From: Anabaena azotica FACHB-119
Lineage (GTDB): Bacteria; Cyanobacteriota; Cyanobacteriia; Cyanobacteriales; Nostocaceae
DNA: 64,000 nt
Direction of reading: 5' to 3'
Assembly (NCBI RefSeq): GCF_014697625.1
Contig: NZ_JACJSG010000045.1
Coordinates: forward strand, 1-64,000
The translations under genes were made by a program, and so were the position numbers. A model generated the notes under the pieces. That model searched no databases. It worked only from the letters and a program-made list of their open reading frames with translations, and had not been told where the DNA came from. Position 1 is the first letter of the stretch; every line of letters begins with the position of its first letter. Positions 8,742 through 17,500 of the stretch are shown here, piece after piece.

Positions 8742-9866
8742 ATGGAATTTATGATTGAAGATTTGATGGAGCAGCTGATTGAAATGGGTGGCTCGGATAT
8801 GCACCTATCCGCAGGTTTACCTCCCTATTTCCGCATTAGTGGGAAACTCACACCTATCGGCGATGAGGTACTAACCGCCGACCAGTGTCAAAGGCTGATA
8901 TTTAGTATGCTCAATAACAGCCAACGCAAAACCTTAGAACAGACTTGGGAATTAGATTGTTCCTACGGTGTCAAGGGTTTAGCTCGTTTCCGAGTGAATG
9001 TGTATAAAGAGCGTGGTGCTTATGCAGCTTGTTTACGAGCGCTCAGTTCTAAAATTCCCAACTTTGAAAAGTTAGGTTTACCAGATGTAGTACGGGAAAT
9101 GTGCGACAAGCCTAGAGGTTTAATTCTAGTAACAGGGCCTACAGGTTCTGGTAAAACCACCACTCTCGCGGCCATGATTGATTTAATTAACCGCACGAAA
9201 GCAGAGCATATTCTCACCGTAGAAGACCCGATTGAATTTGTTTACGAACCAATTAAAAGCTTAGTTCACCAACGTCAATTGGGTGAAGATACAAAAAGTT
9301 TTGCCAATGCTTTGAAAGCCGCATTACGGGAAGACCCAGATATTATTCTGGTAGGGGAAATGCGTGATTTGGAAACCATTTCTTTGGCGATTTCCGCAGC
9401 AGAAACCGGACACTTAGTATTTGGAACTTTACACACAAGTTCTGCCTCTCAAACTGTTGACCGGATTATTGACGTATTCCCCCATGAAAGACAAACCCAA
9501 GTGCGGGTGCAATTATCTAACTCTTTAGTCGCAGTATTTAGCCAAACTCTAGTGCCAAAGAAAAACCCCAAGCCGGGTGAATATGGTCGCATCATGGCAC
9601 AGGAAATTATGATTGTTACTCCGGCTATTTCTAACTTAATTCGTGAAGGTAAAACCTCGCAAATTTACTCAGCAATTCAAACTGGCGGTAAGTTAGGAAT
9701 GCAAACTTTAGAGAAGGTTTTAGCTGATTATTACAAAGCGGGAATTATCTCCTTTGAAGCCGCAATGTCTAAAACCTCCAAACCAGACGAAATTCAACGC
9801 CTCATCGGTGCTGCTGCGCCACCACCCGCAGCAGGAGCGAAACCAGGAGCCGTCAAAGCACACTAG
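8742..9866 (+). CDS. pilT: Type IV pilus retraction ATPase PilT
   Basis: PilT/PilU-family ATPase that powers pilus retraction, hence twitching motility and DNA uptake. Motifs: Walker A GPTGSGKTTT, Walker B (EDPDIILVGEMRDLET), His box (GHLVFGTLHTSSASQT) and the PilT-typical AIRxGK-like segment LIREGKTSQIYSAIQ. I start at ATG 8742 (MEFMIEDLMEQL, 374 aa); the frame is also open from a TTG at 8718, just after the hairpin element. The C-terminal tail (PPPAAGAKPGAVKAH) is low complexity. Second gene of the pil run. Confidence 0.95.
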   Translation: MEFMIEDLMEQLIEMGGSDMHLSAGLPPYFRISGKLTPIGDEVLTADQCQRLIFSMLNNSQRKTLEQTWELDCSYGVKGLARFRVNVYKERGAYAACLRALSSKIPNFEKLGLPDVVREMCDKPRGLILVTGPTGSGKTTTLAAMIDLINRTKAEHILTVEDPIEFVYEPIKSLVHQRQLGEDTKSFANALKAALREDPDIILVGEMRDLETISLAISAAETGHLVFGTLHTSSASQTVDRIIDVFPHERQTQVRVQLSNSLVAVFSQTLVPKKNPKPGEYGRIMAQEIMIVTPAISNLIREGKTSQIYSAIQTGGKLGMQTLEKVLADYYKAGIISFEAAMSKTSKPDEIQRLIGAAAPPPAAGAKPGAVKAH

Positions 9867-9882
9867 ATAAAAGTCCATAGTC

Positions 9883-9969
9883 AATAGTCCATAGTCCAAA
9901 GATTTAATGACTAATGACTGTTGACTATTGACTGTTGACTAATGACTAATGACTATTGACTATTGACAT
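9883..9969. repeat. Heptamer repeats in the pilT-pilC spacer
   Basis: Units related to ATAGTCC, TTGACTA and ATGACTA fill the spacer up to the pilC ATG, so pilC has no clear Shine-Dalgarno sequence. No gene. Confidence 0.75.
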
Positions 9970-11181
9970 ATGCCAACATTTATTGCTCGTGTTCGGGATA
10001 CACAGGGAAAAACTAGAAGTCAGAAAGTTGTTGCTGAATCTATAGCACAAGCCCGTACTAATTTAAGGGATCAAGGACTTGTAGTTCAAGACCTGAAACA
10101 GTCGATTGGTTTTGATTTTGAGAAATTTCAAAATTCTTTTGTCAAGGTGACAGTAAAAGAGAAAGCGGTATTTTCTCGACAACTCGCCACTTTGGTAAAT
10201 GCGGGAGTCGCCATTGTCAGAGGATTAGGTGTACTGGGTGATCAGTGTACTAATAAGAAGATGAAACAAGCGCTGATTGATATCAGCAACGATGTTCAAA
10301 GTGGTGTTAATCTTTCTGATGCTATGCGTAAGCATCCTGACTGCTTTGATGGCTTATATGTGAGTATGATTCAGGCTGGGGAAGTTGGCGGTGTTTTGGA
10401 TGAGGTATTGAATCGTTTAGCCAAATTATTAGAAGATATGGCGCGATTACAAAACCAAATTAAATCCGCTATGGCTTATCCAGTAGTTGTAGGTTTTTTG
10501 GCAACTTCTATTTTTGTGGGGATGACAGTTTTTCTAATCCCTATTTTTGCGAAGATTTTCGTAGAATTGGGGACTGAATTACCTGCTCTAACTCAATTCT
10601 TAATGGATTGTAGTAATCTTTTAAGAAGTCCGGCTTCAATATTATTGGTTGGTGGTATTGCAGGAGCAAGATTTGCTTTTACACAATACTATAAAACTCG
10701 TGTTGGGAAAGAAACTATTGACCGTCTTTCCTTGAAAATGCCGTTGTTTGGTGACTTAATTCAAAAAACCTCAGTTGCTCGTTTTAGCCGCACTTTCGGT
10801 TCTTTAACTCGTTCTGGTGTACCCATTCTTACATCTTTGGAAATTGTGCGAGATACATCAGGAAATCAGGTGGTTGCTAATGCTATAGATGCAGCCAGAG
10901 CGGAAATTCAACAAGGGGGTATGATTAGTATTGCCTTGCAAAAAGAGCAAGTTTTCCCACCAATGGCAATTCAAATGATTAGTATCGGTGAAGAAACTGG
11001 GGAACTTGATGGAATGCTGATGAAAATTGCTGATTTCTATGAGGATGAAGTTGAGCAGGCGGTAAAAGCATTAACCAGCGTTTTAGAACCAATTATGATT
11101 TTGGTACTAGGGGGTATGGTGGGGACGATTTTGTTAGCAATGTATTTACCACTGTTTAAGGTATTTGAAAAATTGGGCTAA
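9970..11181 (+). CDS. pilC: Type IV pilus inner-membrane platform protein PilC
   Basis: 403 aa GspF/PilC-family protein. It has two repeated cytoplasmic helical domains (KEKAVFSRQLATLVNAGVAI and KTSVARFSRTFGSLTRSGVP), each followed by a membrane segment near residues 170-200, about 220, and 370-395. The GEVGGVLDEVLNRLA and GEETGELDGML motifs mark the two T2SSF domains. It couples PilB and PilT motion to pilin assembly. Normal length; third gene of the pil run. Confidence 0.96.
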   Translation: MPTFIARVRDTQGKTRSQKVVAESIAQARTNLRDQGLVVQDLKQSIGFDFEKFQNSFVKVTVKEKAVFSRQLATLVNAGVAIVRGLGVLGDQCTNKKMKQALIDISNDVQSGVNLSDAMRKHPDCFDGLYVSMIQAGEVGGVLDEVLNRLAKLLEDMARLQNQIKSAMAYPVVVGFLATSIFVGMTVFLIPIFAKIFVELGTELPALTQFLMDCSNLLRSPASILLVGGIAGARFAFTQYYKTRVGKETIDRLSLKMPLFGDLIQKTSVARFSRTFGSLTRSGVPILTSLEIVRDTSGNQVVANAIDAARAEIQQGGMISIALQKEQVFPPMAIQMISIGEETGELDGMLMKIADFYEDEVEQAVKALTSVLEPIMILVLGGMVGTILLAMYLPLFKVFEKLG

Positions 11182-11225
11182 ATCACAAATGATATTATGT
11201 CCGTTTAAATACTTGTCATCTTGTG

Positions 11226-11296
11226 GGGTTGGTAATTGGTAATTGGTAATTGGTAATTTTTTCTACCATTACCAATTAGCTATTACCCATTACCGA
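11226..11296. repeat. GGTAATT heptamer array with inverted partner
   Basis: About five GGTAATT units are followed by TACCATTACCAATTAGC in inverted sense, so the transcript can fold back. It could end pilC transcription, but it lacks a GC-rich stem and a T-run. Confidence 0.6.
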
Positions 11297-11337
11297 ATTA
11301 GCGGAATTTGATATGATTACTTAATTTTGATTTTTCT

Positions 11338-11880
11338 ATGCCTGTGCAAAAATCTGACTATGAAGCTAGCTTGGCAGAGTATAGTAATCATGAGGCGGCG
11401 ATCGCACTCTTAAAACAGTATCGACCATATCTAGAAATGATTCCTAGTTTGCGTCGTCCTGATGAAAGTACAATTATTATTCCTCTGCCAATTGTTCGTT
11501 TGCGTGATACTGTAGCTGCAACCACACAGGCGACTTGTTTACCTTGTGATGTGGCTATTTTAATGTGTGACCCCGAATGGAAAATCAAAACGGGGCCGGA
11601 AATTCTCTTATTTATTCACCGTCCCCATGAGGACTTTTCTGAATTATTAGGACGCTGGCGACAAACTCAAGTCTTACTTGATCAGGATTATGAATGGTTA
11701 ATGCCTTTGCGTCACAGTCACATTTTAAGCGAAGGGGCTGATACTGTATATCCCTTGTTTGTGATTTTTAATGAAACGCCGGAACGCATTCAACGCGGTT
11801 TGATAGGTGCAGAATTACCATTTGTAATTCAAGCATCTTCTTGTTTAGAAGATGAAGAGAGTTTAGAGGCTATGGGTTAG
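11338..11880 (+). CDS. Conserved-looking hypothetical protein, 180 aa
   Basis: Soluble protein with an ATG start at 11338. It has predicted alternating strands and helices (STIIIPLPIVRLRDT, CDVAILMCDPEWKIKTGPEIL, LYPLFVIFNETPERIQ-like), no signal peptide, no transmembrane segment, and no motif I can assign. It follows pilC on the same strand after 156 bases. An inverted repeat 42 bases after its stop could be its terminator. Composition and codon pattern are like the neighbouring core genes. Function unknown. Confidence 0.7.
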   Translation: MPVQKSDYEASLAEYSNHEAAIALLKQYRPYLEMIPSLRRPDESTIIIPLPIVRLRDTVAATTQATCLPCDVAILMCDPEWKIKTGPEILLFIHRPHEDFSELLGRWRQTQVLLDQDYEWLMPLRHSHILSEGADTVYPLFVIFNETPERIQRGLIGAELPFVIQASSCLEDEESLEAMG

Positions 11881-11921
11881 GTTTATCCCAATTCTCAATT
11901 CTATATGAGATTGCGCCAAAT

Positions 11922-11953
11922 ATGTAGAGACGTTGGATGCAACGTCTCTACAT
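11922..11953 (+). terminator. Perfect 14-bp inverted repeat, probable terminator
   Basis: ATGTAGAGACGTTG and CAACGTCTCTACAT pair perfectly around a GATG loop. It lies between the 180-aa gene and the GHKL operon. There is only a weak T-rich tail. The same TGTAGAGACGTT palindrome type is dispersed in Nostoc genomes, so it may be a small repeat used as a terminator. Confidence 0.5.
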
Positions 11954-11983
11954 TTATGAATAATTACAGCAAGAGTATCAACT

Positions 11984-14542
11984 ATGGCAGGTTATCAAAT
12001 TCCACCGGGAACAATTGTCAATAATATCAAAAGCTTATTGAAAGAAAGGTATAAGCAAGGATTTCCTATTATTAAGGAAATAATTCAAAATGCCAATGAT
12101 GGACGAGCCACAACTTTAGAGTTTGGCATAAATAAAGGATTGAGAGATAAAGTTGAACATCCTCTGTTAAAGATACCTGCTCTATTTTTCCTGAATGATG
12201 GGACATTTAGTCAATCTGACAAAGAAGCTATATGTTGTTTTGGCATAGATGCTAATGCCAAAGATAAAGGTAAAATCGGTAAATTTGGGCTGGGACAAAA
12301 GAGTATTTTCCATTTTTGTGAAGCTTTCTTTTATATTGCTAGTTCTCAGGATGTTCCTGAAGGTTGTGGTGAATTTATTAGTCCTTGGGCTGATAAAGAT
12401 GGTATTGACGCTAAACGCCCAGAATGGGGAGAACTTTCTGATAATGACCGTCATGTTGTAGAAAATTATTTAATTGAACAGAATTTAATCCAACCTCAAG
12501 CCAATTACTTTGTTTTATGGGTTCCACTGCGCCAAAAGATGGCAGATGAACGTTGTATTTTGGCTAACTATTATGATGATGCAAAATCAGTGGAATCCAA
12601 TCTACCTCAAGATATGAAACTGAGGATTGGGCAATTATTACCATTGTTACGGCATATTAGAAATGTTAGATATTGGCTCGAAGATGCTAATGGTTCTCTT
12701 CAGCAACAATTTTCTGTTGGTTTAGATAATGAGAATCCTTGTCAACGTTGCATTTATCCTACAGCAAGTCAAATAATCGAAGAAGATGAACATGATTTGC
12801 AAGGGAAAATTATCATTAGTACAGATACAACAGGAATTAGATTTGCAGGTAAAGAACGAATTTTACCAGCTAATGATTTTTCATTATTACTAGGTCAAAA
12901 TCCAGCAAGTGTATCAGCTACTTTTTGGGATGATTTACAACAGTCATCTTATTGGACAAAAAGAGTCTCAATTAATGAATCTGGGAACTCAGAAAGTATT
13001 CCTGATAAATCAATCCCTCACTGCGCTGTTGTTTTTACCAAGCAATCCTTAGCTAATAAAAATAAGGCTAGATTAATATTACAATGGTCGGTGTTTTTAC
13101 CTTTAGCTAGTGATGATAGTACAGAAGGAGCAGAACAAGAAGCTTATGAAGTAGTTGATTGTCAGGGGGAGGAAGATTATACAATTTTTCTACATGGTTA
13201 TTTCTTTCTTGATTCTGGTAGAAAATATATTGAGGGATTGCAAAAAATTCGGACTGGAGGGTTTGAACAAAAAACTCCCACGAATGAAGATGAAATGATA
13301 GCGCAGTGGAATTATTTGCTGGCGAGTAAAGGGACTTTAAAGCTTTTCCTTCCTTCCCTTGATAATTTTGTCAAAATTCATCGTTTATCTACTTTAGATA
13401 TATCTAACCTTGCTGACGCAATTATGCGTTCACATTTTTTCAAAAGTAAGGTATATAAACAGAGTATTTGTAGTGACTATCAATGGGTATTTAGGATTAA
13501 ACCTACTCGCAGTGCTTGGGAACTAATTCCAGTTAATGTAGATGTGCGATCGCTACCTAGTATACCCCCCAATTGGAAAGTATTTCCTATATTGAGCAAT
13601 TTTGCAAATAGCTATTATTTAATTCATCAGCAACAGCCAAACCTCTTATCAAATGAAACCTCGGTAAATTGGAGTGAGCAAGAGATTATTGATTTGTTGA
13701 CATCCTTAGATTTACAATTACTCTTTGCTGAATCTAAAAATGTTAATTACTTAATAAGTTTGCTGATTCAAAACAGAACAATTATTGGGCGATCGCCAAT
13801 TCAAACCTGCCTAATAAATCTAGTCCGAGAAGCATTTATAGTCATTGGTATAGACAAGCTGCAACAAGAGCAATTCCATGCAGCTATCAAAAAAATAGTT
13901 GAATTAATCCATCCTGAAAAAAGGTTAAAACTTAAACAACTTAGCAGCAATATACAACATATACAGATAGTTTTCAACGCTTTGTATGAGTTAGATATTA
14001 AACAACCACTATTAGTTTACGAATTATTTGAGGCAAATTCCTCTAGCAGTAGTGGTTTTTTGAGTAATCAGCAAATGGTATCTATCTTAACTTGTCTTAG
14101 TCAGTTATTAACCGCAGGAACTACGCATCAGGTAGCTAAAGCAATTATTGAGCAAATTCTTGAGCAGACTAATTCATTAGAAGATATTTTAAAGCTTGTC
14201 TCCAATCTTGCCTTATTTGTCGGGCATAATCATCAGCAGAATAAAGCTTATATTTACTCATATTTGAGTTTACAACAATATAAGCACAAATATTGCTTAT
14301 TCCAAGGTGATAGAAGGGATTACGAAACACCTATTGCTACGGCTGTAAAATCAGCATTAACTGAATGTAACCTGATTTTTATAGAACCAAAGATTTCTAG
14401 GATTTTAGGAAAAACTAGTGCTTTAAAAGCTATTCCTAAATTGGAACCCCAAACTTGCTTACAGCTTTTAGCCACAAAACCAGACTTAGCCAATTCTCAC
14501 GAAAGAAGCAATTTATTAAAGGAGTTAATTAATCATGTCTAA
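11984..14542 (+). CDS. GHKL (sacsin/Hsp90-like) ATPase, 852 aa, first gene of the DarTG-linked operon
   Basis: The N-terminus is a GHKL ATPase of the sacsin/Hsp90 type. The N-box reads EIIQNANDG (Glu32, Asn36, Asp39), followed by a strand-NDG motif (Asn71-Asp72-Gly73) and the ATP-lid Gly motif GKFGLGQKS (from Gly99). All three nucleotide-binding boxes are therefore present. Residues about 250-850 match nothing I know and look mostly helical, with Asn/Gln/Ile/Leu-rich composition. No membrane segment or nuclease motif is visible. Its last 8 bases overlap the start of the 1954-aa gene, so the two products are probably made together and may form a complex. The region looks more AT-rich than the flanking core genes (by eye), which fits an acquired defence island. 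Chaperone-like sensor or regulator is my inference. Confidence 0.85.
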   Translation: MAGYQIPPGTIVNNIKSLLKERYKQGFPIIKEIIQNANDGRATTLEFGINKGLRDKVEHPLLKIPALFFLNDGTFSQSDKEAICCFGIDANAKDKGKIGKFGLGQKSIFHFCEAFFYIASSQDVPEGCGEFISPWADKDGIDAKRPEWGELSDNDRHVVENYLIEQNLIQPQANYFVLWVPLRQKMADERCILANYYDDAKSVESNLPQDMKLRIGQLLPLLRHIRNVRYWLEDANGSLQQQFSVGLDNENPCQRCIYPTASQIIEEDEHDLQGKIIISTDTTGIRFAGKERILPANDFSLLLGQNPASVSATFWDDLQQSSYWTKRVSINESGNSESIPDKSIPHCAVVFTKQSLANKNKARLILQWSVFLPLASDDSTEGAEQEAYEVVDCQGEEDYTIFLHGYFFLDSGRKYIEGLQKIRTGGFEQKTPTNEDEMIAQWNYLLASKGTLKLFLPSLDNFVKIHRLSTLDISNLADAIMRSHFFKSKVYKQSICSDYQWVFRIKPTRSAWELIPVNVDVRSLPSIPPNWKVFPILSNFANSYYLIHQQQPNLLSNETSVNWSEQEIIDLLTSLDLQLLFAESKNVNYLISLLIQNRTIIGRSPIQTCLINLVREAFIVIGIDKLQQEQFHAAIKKIVELIHPEKRLKLKQLSSNIQHIQIVFNALYELDIKQPLLVYELFEANSSSSSGFLSNQQMVSILTCLSQLLTAGTTHQVAKAIIEQILEQTNSLEDILKLVSNLALFVGHNHQQNKAYIYSYLSLQQYKHKYCLFQGDRRDYETPIATAVKSALTECNLIFIEPKISRILGKTSALKAIPKLEPQTCLQLLATKPDLANSHERSNLLKELINHV

Positions 14543-17500
14543 TCAATTACGTTATTTGCTGCATGGTAATAAAGAAAAATACGAAGATACTACAACTCCT
14601 TTATATATCACTTCCCAAGATAGTACAGTATGGCAAAAAGTTGGAGAGCAAGTTTTACAATTACGAGGTGAAGATTGGCGATTAATTAATCGACAAATTG
14701 CTGAATATGTTCCTTCAGCTAAACACCAACTATTAGGAATTAAATCATTACAGACTGAAGAAGTGATAGATTTAATTCGTGAATTAGGCGCAGACTGTGT
14801 AGATGGTAATTTACTAGAACCATCTGAAAGATATGAGTTATTGCGCTATATTAGGCAAAGACCTAGTAATCAAGAGTTATGGAAATCTCTACAACTCCAT
14901 GAAACAGTTAATGGAGAGCTAGTTTCTATTGAAGCTGGTAAAATGTATTTAGAAAATGTAGATTTTCCTCTTGATGAACGTCTTCAAGAATATATTGTAC
15001 TCATTCGTCAAAACAAAGCAGAAATTGATCAGACTTGGATTCCTGTTTGGACTCCGAATGTAGCAATAGAGACAATTATCAAATTTGCCAATCCTGAAAG
15101 ATATTGTGATCTAATTTTGGATGCTCTGCAACAACTGTCTACATCCGAAAAAGAGCAATGGGAAAGTGAACTAAAAAATCTTCATTGGTTAGTGGATGTC
15201 AATAATAAAGTTATAAAACCAAGAGATGTCATCAAATTACCAACAAATTTACATAAACATCAACAGATAATCTCTATTTTAGATAAGAGCAAATATAGTG
15301 AAACTTTTCTACCTACAAGTATATCGAGTCATCCAGCCTATAGTATTGTTAAAAGATTATTTACCTTCTGGAACACAGAAAGTTTACTTGAGAAAATTTT
15401 CACTTACCCGCAAAAAACATTAGATTATTGGTGTGGTTTTTCATCAGTAGTATTAGACGCATTACAAGATATAGATATTTCTCAAAACTCAAAATTAGAA
15501 AATCTCATTACAGCAGAAAGATGGCTTATTTGCAATGATAAATTAATTGCTCCTCAACAAGTAATCGAGATTTTACCCAAAGAAATTAGTAAACATTTAT
15601 CTACTTTAGTGGAAATTAGTAACGGTGATTATGCAGAGTTGTCACTTTTACCATTAGATGTCCAAAATCATAATGGTTTGAAAATAGTCAAAAGGCTATT
15701 TTCTAAGTGGAAAGAAAATGATGTAATTGATTTTGTTCTCACTCAGTCTCAACCGCATCTATACTTTCATATTATTCTTGATGCTTTGAGCAGTTTATTC
15801 AGTAATTCAAATCAAAGAATGATTGAAAAGAATTATGATAGTTTAAAAGTCACAGCTTGGCTTATAGATAGAGATGGAAATGCTGTTAAGCCTGAGAATG
15901 TTCTACATTATCCAAGCCTAGAAATTGAAATTGAAGAGTTATTATTGAAAGTTTCTAGCTCTTATATAGCATCTTCACAATTAAATCAACAGATTCGTAA
16001 TTATAACAATTGTTGGCAATGGTTAACTCAAGAATTATTTTTAACTCAAGATAAAGTCTTTTCAAAAGTTGGCTCTCTTTTACAAACAGCAGATGATTAT
16101 CAATTGGGAGATTGTGCAGAAGATGAATTTCCTTTAGATGAGGCTTTGCAGGTATTTAGTAATATTGATGTTAGTTTCCTACCTGCTTGGGAATTTGCCC
16201 AAAAAATCAGCCCTGAAAAATTTAAAAAATATTTACTACCAAATTTATTAAATGAAATTGGAGAAGAAAAATTAATTAAAATTTTGCAAAATCTTGTCAG
16301 TCTCAATAATGAACCTGAAGCAGATACAATTAAGGTTTTTAATCATTATTTAATGTTAGCAGTTGAATATGATAGTTTTCCACAAATTATAGGGCAAATT
16401 CGATTACTTAATCGTCGCGGACAGTGGCAAACTCCCAGTAACTTGACATGGGGAAATCAAGAAAATATTGATGCTGCTTATCTTCTCGACGATGAGCAAA
16501 CAAAAATTCTGCAATCTCATTTAAGGGGTTTGGAGAAAAAGGATTTATCAAGAACTCTAAAAACTTCTGTAACAGTAGGAGATGAAAAAAACTCTGATGT
16601 CTTACAAAATTACTTTCGAGCTTGGGAACAACATTGTCCAACAGAACCAATTGGTGCATTATTAACTTTGTTAGGTGGAGAAGAAAGTATTAAAAGCCTT
16701 GCTCATCTCTATTTAGGTAGGCGAGATTTAGGCATTTTGCATCAAAGATTATTTGAGAACACATCGATAACACATCGTACCTTTCGTATTTATGTAGGTC
16801 AGGCTGGTGAGAGTACCAGAGAGGTAGAATCTATAATGGGTTTTACTTTTCAAGCAAGTCTTGTCAACAGTAAAAATCCTCCTCATCTTTTTGTTAATAG
16901 ACTTACACCTGATGTTACAGAACTTGAGCTATTACCTCTTCAACCTCAAAACTTTCTCCCATCACAATTAGTAAATATTTTAAAGAATTCAACGAAGGTA
17001 TTACTGGAAGAAATTTATGAAGTAACTCCTTTATCAATAGAGAATATTTGGGAAGATTTATTAAAGTCTGATCAACTAGATGTTCAAGTTGCCAAAAACT
17101 TTTTATTAGAAGGTGCGCCTTATGTAATGAGAATGTTAGGCGCACATGAACGTATTAGTCAGGTTAAAAATATCTTAACGAACTGGGATAACCTTCGTCA
17201 TCAGAGAGCAGAACTCAAGCAGCAACATCATTCTGTAGAGAATATTGATCAAGAAATTGAGAATCTTATCTCTGAATTAGGGAACTTATTAGAAGATAAT
17301 TCTTCGGAAAGTGAACAGGTAAGAGAGCAGTTATTAGAAGCTGTACGCGCGAAGATAAATTTACACGGCTATAGATGTCAGAGTATTCCTTTTGAGTTAT
17401 TTCAAAATGCCGATGATGCTGTCATTGAATGGCATTTTATGTCACCAGAACAAAGACTGAATGAGAGCAGAAAGCAATTTATTATCAAGTTTGATGATAA

